Source: Crambe crambe
Lineage: Eukaryota; Porifera; Demospongiae; Poecilosclerida; Crambeidae
Assembly: GCA_963924555.1 (NCBI GenBank)
Contig: OZ004593.1
Coordinates: 186,001 to 250,000, forward strand
Reading direction: 5' to 3'
DNA length: 64,000 nt
The notes under the pieces were generated by a model. It was given only the letters and a program-made list of their open reading frames with translations. It was not told the origin of the DNA and did not search any database. Position 1 is the first letter of the stretch, and each line of letters starts with the position of its first letter. A program made the position numbers and the translations under genes. Positions 11,357 through 25,100 of the stretch are shown here, in pieces.

Positions 11357-12272
11357 ATGGAGGGTGATGATTTCATCATCACGAGAAAGAGCAGGAGAGT
11401 GAAGAAGCCAACCTTCAAAAAATATTTAGATGATTCCGATGGCAGTGGAGGTAAAGATCGGTAGCTAGCATTGAGTCAGTTTACAACTCATTGAGTCTTT
11501 AGATGATTTTGCTCTACCTTCATTGAAGAAGACGCGGGAAGAGAAGTCATCCATTGATACTCCTAAACCTACAAGGTAAGACAGCAGTATTCAACTTCGC
11601 TAGCCAATCAACTCTTCTTCTTTTCTAAGGTTATCTAGAGAGGAGAAGCAGTTTAACTGGACAATGGCAAAAGTGTTGGCTGAGTCTGAAAGGATGAATG
11701 GTCCAGCAGTCACTGGTTCAGAACAACTTGATTCTTCTTCCAACTCAGTGGAACATCCAGCAGACTTGTCGGATGACAACAGTGATTTTGAACCAGAAAC
11801 TTCCAAGGAGAATGTCACTGACAGTGATGATGATTTCGAGCCATCTTCTCCTCCAACAAAGAAAACCAAAAAGGTTGCTGGGAAAAAGGCAACCACAGCA
11901 AAGAAGGTGTCGAACAACAGAAAATCAGTGAATCAGAAGAAAGAATCAGCTGTCACTAACACTACAAGTAAACCTCAAATTTCTGTCAAATCTCGGCCTG
12001 ATCTTCCAAAATCTGTTGCAGTAAGGCCCGCCAATCTCCCGGGAGCTAAACCCTCCTCAATTGGATCCACTAACAATACCAGCAACAGCAGGGAGACCCA
12101 TAGACCCAAGTGGGTTCCTCCCACAAAGATAGGAAGTGGCGACAATGCTGTCAAAAGTCCATGTACATGTGTAGGGGGGACTGCCCCTCCAATTAGACTA
12201 GGTTTATCAAGAAAGGCCAGAATCAAACCGTTGCATAAAATTCCTTTACAAACAAAAAATCAAATTACTTAA
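11357..12272 (+). CDS. RAD51AP1: RAD51AP1-like DNA repair protein
   Basis: Three exons, 11357-11450, 11503-11575 and 11630-12272. The N-terminus has the basic R-S-R-R-V-K-K-P-T-F-K-K-Y then DDSDGS pattern of RAD51AP1. Residues around FNWTMAKVLAES sit where the vertebrate protein has its central conserved helix. The C-terminus (PPIRLGLSRKARIKPLHK) closely resembles the RAD51-binding end of RAD51AP1 (LRLGLSRLARVKPLH). The middle is disordered, Lys/Ser-rich with acidic SD patches. The family binds DNA and stimulates RAD51-mediated strand invasion in homologous recombination. It follows DAXX on the same strand with only 101 bases between stop and start. The assignment rests mainly on the two ends, so confidence is moderate. 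Confidence 0.75.
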
Positions 12273-12332
12273 GGTTGTTTTGTTTTTTGTCATAGTAACC
12301 AGTACTGTACAATCAATTATTATATCACAAGT

Positions 12333-14914
12333 TTACCAGTCAATAGTCCAAAAGCAAGCTTTTCTGTCAGCTCCAGTGGATGCAAAGAGTTTTCCCTCAG
12401 GGTGCCAGCGACATTGAATCACCTTATCAGAATGCTGACAGAGTTCAGTCCACCTGTACTGCTTTGTATCGGTAAGGCATATTGTCCCATCATATGAGCC
12501 ACTCAGGATCCAACTCCCAGTTCTGGAGGTGGTGTGGTGAGCGTGTGGATAGAAACGAACAGATCTACACTCATCAGTGTGTGGTGCAAATGTTGACACA
12601 CATTTAAACATGTTCATATCCTGGACAGTACACTTCCCATCAAGATGAGCAGTCACCATCATCTCGTGCCAGCATGCCAGACTGGCCACTCCCGAGTCCA
12701 GTTTCAGGATATTAACAGGTTGTTGCATTCGAATATCCCATAAAAATACATTTTTATCCTGCCCACCAGAAGCAATCAGCCCTCCAGGCAGATTTCCCAG
12801 AGCCAACACTTGATCGGTGTGGCCAGCGAGAGACATCACACACTGCCTTGTTTGTATGTCTATTAACTTGACTTCCATTGATCCACCACCTCCAGAGGCT
12901 AGCAAACCCTCCTGTGTGAACATCACATCTCGTATTGTTCCACATCTGAGAGGGATCGGTTTATGGGTCCTGAATTTGTAGCCAGAGGACGACTCTGGCA
13001 CACAGGTCAGGAGGCGGACACAGTGGTCATTGGAGCCAGAGGCCAACACACTATCATTCAACCAAGCAAGACAGTAGATGGAACTTTTATGGTAGTGAGG
13101 AAACGGTTGCATATCCAACTCCTCTCTGCATGATCATTGAAGGAATCATCATCTCAAAAACAATGACCCGAGTCTTCAGCTGTCTCACCTTGGGTGCTCT
13201 TGTAACAGTGATGTAGTGTAGCACACTCTCAGCATCCGAGAATTTGTACCTACTGCCACAAACTTGCCCGATCCAGAGAAGGCCACTGACCGTACTACCT
13301 GGATAATGACATACAAAACAGCCATATGAATCACTGCTGCTCTATCTATAAATAGTTACACCCTCCACTTTATACCTGAGGGTCAGAAAGAGTGCTGATT
13401 AGTGAAACAGTGGGAAACCGTTGGCTTTCTTCCTCACTAGAAAATCTGATATGATTCCTTGCTCCATTGTGGGTTTGTAATGGGAGAGCTGAATTAGTTA
13501 AGGGTTCTACTTCCTTACTGGGAAGAGCGGAATTGATTGGAGATGAAGGAGGGGAAGTATTAAGGGAGGCACGTGAGGACTTGACGTTCTTTGGCGTGGA
13601 AGAGTCTCTGCCAGTTTTGGGAAGTGGGGTGGTGCTAGGAAAGAATCCAGGCTTGTCTTTCATAGAGAAATCTGATCGGTCATTCTTAGGTGACTGAAAT
13701 GGTGGAGTAGTGGGAATCACAAACTCGGTTGCTTCGATTTTTGCTTGTACTAATGGTGACTCGGGGATATTTGTTGCATTTGATGCAGTTTCCAGAAGCC
13801 CCTTCCTGTTTACTTTAGCAGTCGGGATATCTCCTTCTCCTGAAAGCAGCTTTCCAGCATCTCTGGAACTTTGGTTACTTGGCACAGAAGCAGACCTCGA
13901 AGTCGGATGTTTAAGATTGAAAGGGAAATCAGTTCTATTGGCAACTCCCATGTCAATACTTGCCATTTGTAGTTCTGGTGGAAGAGGCTTAGTCCAAGGT
14001 GTCACAACTAACGACAGCTCTGAAGGCTGCAGTTGGAAAGAGCTATCAGGTTGTTGCTGTATCCACGCCCCCAAGTCCAGCATACCAGACACCTGCTCCA
14101 TACTTGCTTCTCCACATCTTGTTCTGCAGATTCGCTCACACTGCTCATAGAGCAGTCCCTTTGCAAGGAGTTTGAGGAGAGTGCATGATTGCTCCAACTG
14201 ACCTGTTGCTTCTACTTTTGGAAACTTCACATTGAGATAAAGAACTTTGGAAATCCACCCTCCAATTTCGTAAAATGTTTCCAATCTTCCAGAATGGAGC
14301 TGCCATTTGGAGAATTCCTTGCTAGAGGCGAAAGACGGATAAGAAAAAAGTCTTTGAAGAGATTGGAAGTGGTCTGAAGTTGGGCAAAGAGGTTTTATTG
14401 CAGCAAGTTGAGCTTCCATAAACTTGTGCAGCTTTTCAGTTTCATGAGGACTCAGTATCTCTTCATTCTCATAATGACCAAATCCCAAACGAAGTCTGGA
14501 ACGAATATCTGACTGAATGTGATGAAGGATCTCCAAACATTTTTGCTTGTGGGCAGCATATCTGCACCTTGTCAGACCTTCCTTGTCTGCCTCACTCACT
14601 TCATTAAATGCATCCAAATATTTGAATACTTGGTCCCACTTGCCCTCCAGGGTCAGTTCTCTTAATGCAGCCAACTCCAAGGGTAAGGAGTTCAGCCGCT
14701 GAGAGGAGGAAGGGGCTGGTTGTAGCGGTGGTGTTGCAGCCTGGCTCTGCTTTCCGCTGCTACCTAAGCTGCTACTAGACCGAGTGCTTGTAGCGAAATA
14801 GTTCTCCAAAGTGACCAGACACTCTGCATGACCTCCTTGCTCAAAATACTCTCGAATCAGCTCCAGAATAGCTCTTTCTTCGAGGCATGCATCTCGAATT
14901 ACCGAGACATTCAT
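12333..14914 (-). CDS. WDR47: WDR47 (LisH/CTLH + WD40 protein)
   Basis: Exons 14914-13376, 13298-13189 and 13125-12333. The N-terminal LisH/CTLH part is seen in ERAILELIREYFEQGGHAE and LRELTLEGKWDQVFKYLD, followed by a Ser/Pro-rich linker. The C-terminal WD40 propeller tracks human WDR47: VVRSVAFSGSGKFVAVGTNS, HYHKSSIYCLAWLNDS, SGSNDHCVRLL, GTIRDVMF, DECRSVRFYPHAHH, SDKVIQCRWHPEGK and a final blade ending WTIDW. Vertebrate WDR47 acts on microtubules (with CAMSAP proteins) in neurons and in ciliary and sperm axonemes; a neuron-free animal carrying it points to the older microtubule role. It is convergent with RAD51AP1, with 60 bases between stops. Confidence 0.88.
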
Positions 14915-15048
14915 AATGGTGGCTCAAGAAACTCTTTGCAGCTAGCGTTTTGTAAATAAATTAATAATATGATAATGAGTTTGCATTGTAATTAGTTACC
15001 GTGGTAACATGTATACCAGTAGTGAGTGGGTGGTATGTGGTCTCACAA

Positions 15049-16701
15049 TTACCAGTCTGGACGTGAACTAACTGGTATCACTGTGAAAATCACAGAGTCT
15101 GATTTAGTCATGAGGTCATAGACGTCATCGACAGAGTTGTCACTGATATTCTTCCCATTCACTCGAATGATTTGGTCCCCGGGAGTGATAAGACCAGTGT
15201 AAAACTTCTCAGCTGTTGAATCTGCAAACCTTGACACAAAAACCCCTTTCTTGCTTGGAGTCTGTGAGATGTAAATGCCATATCTCCCACTGGGTGGCTT
15301 GTACAGCTGGATCATGTGCAATTTACCTGCTTTCTTATCGATCATCCGACCAACGGCCCTGGGTTGGGTGGGCTGGCTGATAAACTCTAGATCCTCTTCA
15401 TAATCAACCCACCCTTTCCTTATATGGTAAGTCATCCGATCGGAAAAAGATCTTTTAACCGGAAGCCGTTTCTTCAAGTGACTCTCATCTCTGAAACTTC
15501 CTCGTTTTCGTTTCAGCCTCTGAAGGAAGCTTGAACTTCTCTTTGGAGATTTGGTGTTAGTAGCAGTGGTGTGAAGTGGGGATGTAGAACCTGTCTCTCT
15601 GTAACGGTTAGGAACAATGTGTCCAGGACTGGTATGTCTGTGTGTGGTCATGTGAAGAGGACTGGGTCGAGGAGTCAAGCTGTCCTGATAAAACAATGTT
15701 CCACGCTTCGGGAAGTAAGTAAGTCTTGGGCTCCCCTGGACATACTCTGTGTCTGAGTCAGATGCATTGTTAGGGTAGACAATGGTGACTCGTGGAGTCA
15801 AATGTTCCTGTTTATGAGGCCGTGGAGGAGTCCATTCCTCTCCGTTCTCCTCCTCCCCCCCCTTTAGTTGTGTTTGTGGGTGCTTCCTTTCCAGAGTTGG
15901 TGTGCTGGCCCAGGAATTGGAACTTGAATCAGAGGGAGGAGATCTGTGTGGAATTGAAACAGGATCTGTACTTGAGATTGTCTGATGCTGAGGAGGGACA
16001 ACTTTAGATGGACTCTGTTTGGGAGATAGAGAAGGAGGAGGATGGGACTCTATGGACTTTAGATGGATGACTTCAGCTTGGAGCATGGTAGGTAAAGTAG
16101 AGGGAACAACTTCTTTAATACTACTGCTTTGGTGATGTGTGGAGGTTTGAGGTGTCTTGGATGATGGAGTGGAGCTGCGGAAATGACTAGAAAATTTCTT
16201 TCTCTTGGAGTAGAAGAATTCTGGAGAAGGGGAGGAGCCAGGACTGACCCCTGCTGACCTCTGTTGGGCTCTGGAGTGATTCTTTTTTCTCCGTTGTTCT
16301 TTCCTGTAGTGTGAGTCTACAGATCGTGGCTTTTGATGACTGGGATCTTGTTGATTCTGACTCTGGCTTCTTGCAGAGGTTGGCTGAGATGTTGGAATAG
16401 TGCGGTAGGCCAGAGGTGGGGTTAAGATGGAGGGCAGGTAGCTTGTCTCCACAGGACTAATCTTGAAAACTTGAGAATTCACTGATTCTGTATCTTCAGA
16501 ATAATGGGAATCGAATGCACTGTCAAATTTAGAATTGGAATGGAGACTATCCCTGGAGTTGGAATGGTGACTGCCTTTGGAGGTACTGGTGGAATTAATG
16601 CTATGAATGCTGATTCTGTCCAGTTCATCTGTGAGCATCTGCATGCTTGAAGCTGTGTTGAGCACCAGATCGATCAATTTTGAATTACTACTGGGCTCCA
16701 T
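15049..16701 (-). CDS. Single-exon protein with one C-terminal PDZ domain
   Basis: Single uninterrupted exon of 550 codons. Residues 1-400 are Ser/Pro/Thr-rich and look disordered, with basic patches (KEQRRKKNHSR, FLQRLKRKRGSF). The last about 90 residues form a PDZ domain: LHMIQLYKPPSGRYGIYI as the carboxylate-binding segment (GRYGI replacing GLGF), GVFVSRFADSTAEKFYTGLITPGDQIIRVNG, and VDDVYDLMTKSDSVIFTVIP. PDZ domains bind C-terminal peptides of membrane or junction proteins. I do not recognise a named orthologue. An in-frame stop lies upstream of the ATG at 16701, which supports that start unless an intron precedes it. Confidence 0.8.
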   Translation of the reverse strand: MEPSSNSKLIDLVLNTASSMQMLTDELDRISIHSINSTSTSKGSHHSNSRDSLHSNSKFDSAFDSHYSEDTESVNSQVFKISPVETSYLPSILTPPLAYRTIPTSQPTSARSQSQNQQDPSHQKPRSVDSHYRKEQRRKKNHSRAQQRSAGVSPGSSPSPEFFYSKRKKFSSHFRSSTPSSKTPQTSTHHQSSSIKEVVPSTLPTMLQAEVIHLKSIESHPPPSLSPKQSPSKVVPPQHQTISSTDPVSIPHRSPPSDSSSNSWASTPTLERKHPQTQLKGGEEENGEEWTPPRPHKQEHLTPRVTIVYPNNASDSDTEYVQGSPRLTYFPKRGTLFYQDSLTPRPSPLHMTTHRHTSPGHIVPNRYRETGSTSPLHTTATNTKSPKRSSSFLQRLKRKRGSFRDESHLKKRLPVKRSFSDRMTYHIRKGWVDYEEDLEFISQPTQPRAVGRMIDKKAGKLHMIQLYKPPSGRYGIYISQTPSKKGVFVSRFADSTAEKFYTGLITPGDQIIRVNGKNISDNSVDDVYDLMTKSDSVIFTVIPVSSRPDW

Positions 16702-17147
16702 GCATGGAAAAGGGGGTGGGGCTCAGATCTCACTCACAATCCTGCAGAGGCCAACTTACTCTTCTCTTTTCATCTAAGCAGTATTAGAATTCTTGTATCA
16801 ACTGCAAACACTATAACCACTGTGTCCAGTTACCTCCAAATTGGAGAAGCTTTGCAGAATCAGCACGTCTATCTTCATCTTCTTCTTTGCAGCCTCCATT
16901 ATCGAACGGCGATCACATGACATGACAAGAAATGCAACAAAGGGCGTGTCTTTTCTATTTTAGGAACACAAAAGATTTGTAAGTTCTTTTAGAACTTGAA
17001 CAGGGAATTCCTGTGGGGAAGGTTCTCCTTTCCCTGGCTGCCAGCACTGTAAACCAATACTTAAGGCTGTGAAAATGAACTAAGAGACTTAAATATCATC
17101 ACTAATACTCTATTACCTTGGTTAGTTTAGTCACTTTCTACAGCGCC
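16702..17147. promoter_or_regulatory. Divergent intergenic region, PDZ gene / syntaxin
   Basis: 446 bases between opposite start codons. On the minus strand a small open frame starts at about 16898 (MEAAKKKMKIDVLILQSFSN) and runs into a GTAACT donor-like site after 22 codons. It could be an upstream ORF or a non-coding-leader exon of the PDZ gene, but no acceptor continues it in frame. A TCACATGA octamer lies at 16913. Nothing else was recognised. Confidence 0.4.
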
Positions 17148-19267
17148 ATGTCTCTCGAAGACCCTTTCTTCGTAGTCAGAGAGTAAGTTGGCCAGCTAGC
17201 TATCAATATGTGGCATTGATTTTGTGAATTTGTTACTAGTGAGGTTCGTCAGTCCCTCAGTACCGCGCAGTCGCAGTATTCACAATGGACTATGCTATTG
17301 GAGAGTGAAGCTGACATAGACAAGATACAGAACATTGGATCTGAACTCAAAAACTGCATCAAGAGCATAGAATGGGATTTAGAGGATCTGGACCAGACAA
17401 TCAGTGAGTTTTTCTTCATTTCCCCCTCCCCCCCTCCCGCTTGTTTATCCAAATCTTCAAATTTGTGTGCACAGAAATAGCTGAAGCTAACCCCAACAAG
17501 TTCAGACTAGATTATGGAGAGTTGGAATCTCGAAAGCAGTTTATCAGAGACACACGAGCAGTCATCAAGGTGAGTAGAGTTGTGACAGTGTGTGTGTGTG
17601 TGTGTGTGGCATGGATAGGGTTGCTGTCTGTGACTTCTCATTAGGAATGTGTGCAATGAAGTTAATAAGATGGCCTGACACAAAATGATCTCGCTCCTTT
17701 GTTGACTTTGTTCTGATTTTAAACTAGTCAGTCAACTCGTACACAAAGGCTGTATTAGCACACCTGATTGGTAAAGTCACTGTTAACAAGGTATCATTTT
17801 ATTGAGGTGGGTCGAGGGCTGTTTTCATCGGAGGTTTGGCATGGCTACCGGTGTTGTGATTTCATATGGATGGGATGTATTGGTTAATCACTAAATATGA
17901 GATATTCATGGGTGGGCTTGTTTGTTATAAGTATGTTTGTGCTATCTTGTGCAGAAAATCAAAGATCACATTTCAAGTGACCCAGTACGGACAAAATTAG
18001 AAGCTATTAAGAGAAAAGTAAGTCATATTGGGGAATCACCATTTTCCCAAACTTTCAATATGCAAGAGTTGTGCTTGCTGCTTGGATACACAAAGTTGCA
18101 TTATGAAACATTTTGACTTCCCTTGTACACAAGGAAAAGGAAGTACAATGCATTTTTTAGTGTGCAGGTCATTTCCTGGTCTGAAGGGTCCAAAGTTCTC
18201 AAGTATTCACTGCCTAAAGTACTAGGTTCAGTGTTGTTGTTGACCTGTTCTTGCCCAGCACATTTGCATTGTCCCGACTTGCTCATCCATTGTCCTTATA
18301 AAGTCGGCTAGCCCATTAGCACCTATATCCATTTGCTCTTAGCACTTTCATGTGCTAATGCCATGTTGTGACCCACACATGTGATGTCATTAGTGCGGCT
18401 GCTGTTGTCAGTGATTATGAAATAGTTCTACAACAATTGCTTGCTCTAGTATAACACTCCATATAAGCTTGATCTAGCTTTTTTTCTGTCCTGAACTTGT
18501 AATTGTGCAGTCATAGCAATGGCCACGGCTACCTGACTCGGCATCCATGTGATTGAACTTACCTAATATGGTCACTTTAGTGTAGACCAGAGAACAGGTG
18601 GCTACCTGTTCCTGTGTCAATATCGATAGTAGAAAATTATGACTCAATGCCTCTTTTTTAAATTTCTGTGCAGTCTCTTTTAAGCAGTGCTCGTGAGAAG
18701 AAGCCACGTGGTAGATACCAGCGTTTGGAGGATGAGATGGAGCGATCCAATCAGGACTATATTGATAACCACAAGCAGCAACAGCAGGTGATGTTGACCA
18801 AACAAGACGAGCAACTGGTTCGAGTGGGAGCCAGCGTTCACACACTGAAGAGAATGGGAGAGGCCATTGGAGAGGAACTGGATGACCAGCAAGTGTAAGT
18901 TAGGCAGCTTAATGATGTTTTTGCGGTTGCATGACTTACTCAATGGTCACATGACTTACTTGGTGGTCACATGACGTACTCAGTGATCACATGACTTACT
19001 CGGTGCTGTGTATTTTTTCGTTACAGAATGCTGGAAGAATTTGATCGTGAAATGGATGAAACAGACTCCAGAATGCGATCACTGACAGCACGGGTCAATA
19101 AAGCTATTAAAAAGAGTGGAAGTAAGTGAAATATTTTTTCTAATAATACTGTTAGTCACTACTCTTCATTCTCTTTTGCAGGTAAATGTCAAATAATAAC
19201 TATAATAATCCTCGTTGTCATTTTAATAATCGTAATAATTTGCTTTATAATACCATTCAAAAAATGA
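17148..19267 (+). CDS. STX6: Syntaxin-6/10 family Qc-SNARE
   Basis: Seven exons: 17148-17182, 17240-17403, 17475-17569, 17955-18017, 18674-18894, 19027-19121 and 19182-19267. The start MSLEDPFFVV is nearly identical to human syntaxin-6. The N-terminal three-helix domain follows (SIEWDLEDLDQTI, AEANPNKFRLD, RKQFIRDTR). The SNARE motif runs from RYQRLEDEME to the end of AVNKAIKK (KQDEQLVRVGASVHTLKRMGEAIGEEL), and a C-terminal hydrophobic anchor (QIITIIILVVILIIVIICFI) ends the protein. Syntaxin-6 works in trans-Golgi/endosome fusion. Vertebrates have two co-orthologues, STX6 and STX10, so the symbol stands for the pair. The 656-base fourth intron holds nothing recognisable. Confidence 0.95.
18935..19008. 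repeat. Four copies of an about 20-base repeat GGTCACATGACTTACTCRGT, syntaxin intron
   Basis: Tandem units with the core TCACATGAC at 18947, 18967 and 18987 plus a degenerate first unit, lying between exons 5 and 6. Confidence 0.85.
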
Positions 19268-19441
19268 TGCTATATTATTCTTATTTTATCTCACACAGCC
19301 TCACTTAATTTCTGTTCTCACTCTCTTGTGTATTTCGTGTTGTTTTTGTTGATTATTCTTTAAAGTTCAAAGTTCACTGCTTGAGAAAAATTAGCGCATG
19401 CTCAGTTTCGAATAATTTGAAAAAGCGAGGGACTTCGGTGA

Positions 19442-20711
<1,270 letters not shown>

Positions 20712-20909
20712 CTAAACTTATCACTCTTTAATGGAATAGTATAACTAAGCCCTGCACCGTAGCAAAAAAAAAAAAAAAAGAAAAAAAAAAAGAGAGAGAA
20801 TCTGTCACAATCAGTGACTCGCTCATAGTTCTGTCTGTCTATTTCTGTGACTCATTTTTCATTGTCTTTATTATTTAATTTTGGTACAAATTATTTTTTA
20901 AAAGGAGTA

Positions 20910-21819
20910 TTATAAGGTTTGAGCTTTTAGGGTCCGCTGGCGAAAAGTAAAGCATGGACTTTGGTTGAGTGTTAGGTCATGGACAGGATGGTAGTGGGCG
21001 GGGCCTGGTGTTGGAACTAGTCGGGGAATAAAAAATATTCATCCAAATTCTCCCCTATTGAATTTGATCTGCTAACCTGATCTTCTGGCGCTATCCCTGG
21101 TTGTCATGCTGAAGGAAGGGTAGTTAGTGAGAATATGTTCCTTGGCCTTTGCAGAATTGTATGTGTTGGGGCTTGGTCTATCAGATGCTGAAAAAAATCA
21201 TGAAAATGATGAGAATGAACCTCTCCAATGTTTGGTTGCATGGAGTTCGTGTAGACTCACTTTGATGGGCTTGTGAAGTCACTCTGCGTGGGAGCATGGA
21301 GTAAGCTGGTGCTGCTTTGTGTAACTGAGAGCTTTTTCCAAATGAATTTGGAATACTATACATGAAAGGATCTGGTCTCTGTGTAAATAATGCAGTCAAT
21401 ATAATTAGTGGCTACAGAATTAGCTAGCTACCTTTGCTCGTGTAGAAGCATTGTAGGTCCACAGATTGGTAGTCGGATTAGGTAACAAGTCTATTGGAAA
21501 TCAGCAAGTCATTATCAGTTCTATATTTTCACACCACATGACCTGACCTCTGTCATACTTGGAATGTGGGTTGATTTTACTTCCATGGATAGCGTTTTGG
21601 GGGATTTTTACGGAGTAAGCACAAGGACTTGGACTTTGGGGATTTGGTGGAGGGGGAAAGCGTGACTCTGGACGTTGGGTAGCTGGCATCGTGTGATGAG
21701 AAGTGTCATTAGAGAATCACATTAATTAGAGCCTACTCACCACTATCATTATAGTGTGTCCATGGCCTTCCAACTGGTTTCTCCAATAGTAGGTAATCTT
21801 TGAGATGTCTTCTGGACAT
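20910..21819 (-). CDS. SHIPPO (STPGR)-repeat protein, ODF3/CIMAP-like
   Basis: Six small exons read on the minus strand: 21819-21741, 21682-21548, 21490-21432, 21378-21261, 21187-21077 and 21016-20910, about 200 residues. Every junction is GT-AG with matching phase. The repeats are the sperm-tail Pro-Gly-rich type: PSPCAYSVKIP, KAAPAYSMLPRR, PSPNTYN followed by PSFSMTTRD, and TPGPAHYHP followed by SPCFTFRQR. Such proteins line axonemal or sperm-tail microtubules. Most exons are too short to stand out as open frames, so this gene is easily missed. The exact orthologue (ODF3, ODF3L or an STPG protein) is unresolved. It is convergent with the CDK gene. Confidence 0.72.
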
Positions 21820-22128
21820 TGAATTCAAGCTGCAGTAGTACGCGTGAGTACGCAGCTCAGACCAATCAGCCCCACCCACTCTAAATTCTCACCTGGATAT
21901 TCTCATGGCCAACTTCTTTAGTTTTCTCTGGGGTTTTAGCCCATTGGATTCGCTGTTAACGTTGGCGAACGCATTTTTTGGCTCAAACTGTAACATACCT
22001 GATCACTGGCCACTGTTTGTGTAAAGGTCAAAGGTCAGCAATAGCATAGCGTTCGCGTTTTCGACGACCTTTTCCTTAAAATTTAATAAGAGCTCGAGCT
22101 GAAGTGCTAAGGCGCTAGGCAATGACCT
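21820..22128. promoter_or_regulatory. Divergent intergenic region, SHIPPO gene / coiled-coil gene
   Basis: 309 bases between opposite starts. A 5-codon upstream ORF (ATG at 22122) overlaps the coiled-coil gene start in another frame. No recognisable element otherwise. Confidence 0.4.
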
Positions 22129-25100
22129 ATGGCTGAGAAGAGTCCCCACGGTAGGACGTCTACTCAAGAACCATCCAAGAAAGAAAATTCCTCAATTACA
22201 AAGTAAGTAGGCTGAGGGAATGCTGTTATAGTGCGCATTAATTGGAATTTATCCTCTAGTGATTCCAGTGACAGTGAACCATCACTCAAAGTCCGGGATA
22301 AATCACAGGTAGAGGTAGCTAGCGAGTCAGCTATGTAAGACTCCTCAGTTTTATTTTTTTTTATCAGCCCCCACGTGTCAACATGTACATTGCACCATCT
22401 TATGCTTATGACAGAGTAGCAATTTTGGAGGCCCAGCTGCAGAAACTGCAGGAAAAGGTGTCAGAAAATGCCTCATCGCAAGTGAGGCTGAAGCACTTAG
22501 CAGATATGCAGGACAGGGAGAAGGAAGAATGGAAAGAAGGGAAGAGAGTGCTGGAGAAGCAACTGGCCACAGTACGACAAGAATGCCAGAAGCTAAGGAG
22601 GGAGGTTGACTCCAGGAATGGAGAGAGAGAAGGAGCAGAGGAGTTGCTATCTAGTGGTGTATTGCATAGGGTATGTGTATGCACTATAAATTAATCTCTC
22701 CTTCCATTCATTCTCTTGCATATTTCATTTCCTTCACAGTCTCTATCTTCACAAAGTCTTCCTGCTAAAGCGTCCGCCACACTTTGGGACACATCTTCAC
22801 CTCCTCCAAGATCCAACCAGCCATCTCCTCTTCCATCAATGCTCGGCTATCCTTATCGTACTCAAACAAAACCCCCTACCTCGCTGTACCCTGCTTCCAC
22901 TTCCCTCCTAGGACATTCTCTCACTAGTGACAGCAACTCCAGCCTCAGCAGCATCAGGTCCTCCCAATCTACGAAGGACCACACCTACTCACAAAGGAAA
23001 CTCCCTCCAGACTACACATTCCTCTCTCATCATTTAAAAACCCACCGCACCCCTTTCTCGAGCTCTCCTCGGACCTCATTACATGGAAAGACAGAGTTAG
23101 AGAAGCCCACAGTCAAGTTCTCATCTAATGCTACCAATGGGTACTCCTCTTCCTCTTGGAAACCACACCCTTCTACCTCCTCTCCCACTAGCACTACCAA
23201 CAGTACTATCACCCAAGCATTGGATGACACTGACACATCACCAGATATAGAGCTCAGGAGGGCAAAGTTAAAAATTAAGCAACTGCAGAAAGAGGTAAGT
23301 ATGTAAGTAACTACTATGTATATATGTTCTTGTCTATTGCATTGGAAATTTTCTGCAGGTCATGTTGCTTGAGCAACAGTTGACGGAAAAGGCGCGCTCA
23401 GCCCAGGGGCATGTGGAGGAGCTGGTACTGCTACGCACAGAGCTGTCCCAGGAAAAAGCCTCCCTTGCTATCGTGCGACAGGAAGTACAAGATCAGATAG
23501 CACAGGAACTGAGCATGGCTCGAACGCTGCATGCTCGCCAGACTCACGAATTAGAAATGAAGATGAAGAAAGTGGAGAGAGGGAGAAGGACCTTGGAGAC
23601 AGAGGGCTTAGAGTTGAGGACTAAGCTGAAAGGTGAGTGGAAGAATACTCTTTGTTGTGTGTGATGTTAAAGTTTGTTGGTTAGGGAGCGAATTAGAGCG
23701 TTCTCGACTGAGTGAGAAAGTGAAGGAACTTGAAAGGCAGGCTGAAGAGGAGAGAGCCAGTCACAGGAAAGCAATGAAACACCTCCAGGCTGAGGTGAAG
23801 AGTGGTACTGCTAACATCACGCAGCTGGAGAGCACTCTACACCAGCGCCAAATGGAGCTGGAGGGCCATTTGACCAGAGTAGAGGAAGATTCCTCGCACC
23901 ATAAGACACAGATGTGGCATCTGAGACACCAGGTATGGAAAATCCTTGATGTTGTGACAGGTGATCATGATATTCATTGCAGCTAGAGAAGGTGTCTGAA
24001 GAGTTGCAGAAAAAAGAAGGTGAACTGTTCAAGCAGATGGATCTTGCAACTCGTTTTCAACAAGAAATGGAGAGTACAAAGGTGGAGCTTCAGAGAGGCC
24101 AAACCTCCTGGAAGATTGCCAAACAGGAACTGAGAGAAAGATTGGAAGCAACTGAAGCAGCTCGAGACTGTCTCTTGAGACAGCTAGCCGAAGCAAATAG
24201 AAAAGTCACTCTTCACTCTTCCAGGGTCAAGGAACAACAGGGAGTGCATATTGAACTGGAGAAGTATCAAGGGGAGGTAAAGAGACTGGAGGGTGTGGTC
24301 AAGAGGGAAAGTGGAGAACGCCTGGAGGTGGAGGAAGAGGTGGAGAGGTTAAAGGAAGAAGTGAAGAAGATGGAGAGAAAGTGTCTGGAAGCTCAAACTC
24401 ACCAGGAACAAGCGGAAAAGAGATGGCTTGAAGAAAGAAGAAGCAAAGAAGCCTGTGAGCAGGAAGGGGAGGAGCTTAGGAAGGAAGTGGAGCGACTAAG
24501 TGCAGAATTGAGGGCATGTCAGCACCAGCTCCAAGAGGAATTGGGAAGAAGAGGAGAGAGGGAGAGAGCAGAAGAAGAATCACTCTCTCATCTCCAGCAA
24601 GAACTAGCCAAACGAGCTCAGCAGGTAAGTTTACAGACCGTACACCACTAAAGCCTACCAGCCTCAAACCATTAGATAGATAGATCCCTTTCCTTTAAAT
24701 CATGTATGCAGGTATTGGAGATGGACAGGCTACTGCAGAGTCATCAAGCAGAGACCACGGCCCGTAGGCTGCAGTTGGAACGAACCTTAACTAAGAGACA
24801 GGGTGAGCTACGAGCCAGGACCCAGGAAGTGGAAAACCTTTCAGCTCAGGTCAGTGAGGGTCGAGTAACTATGGCAGAGCTGAGAGAAGAGTTGAGGAAA
24901 GTCAAGGAGGACCAGAGGAATCTGTTTAGTGGGAGCCAGGCTCAACTGCTAGCAAAGGCAAGTGGAGGCTCTAAATAAAGCCCACCCATTGGAAACTGAG
25001 TGATATTGTGCTGGCTTCAGGAAGCAAGGTTGACGGAATTAGAGAAGAAAGAGAGAGAGAGTGAAGCAGCCCTCAAGGGGAAGACGGAGGAAGTGGAGGG

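Noticed and set aside
13467-14150. Plus-strand frames of 76 and 146 residues opposite WDR47
   Set aside because: Shadow frames of the real minus-strand exon.
16833-16898. Minus-strand mini exon MEAAKKKMKIDVL with a donor-like end
   Set aside because: No acceptor continues it in frame to the PDZ gene; kept only as a possible upstream ORF.
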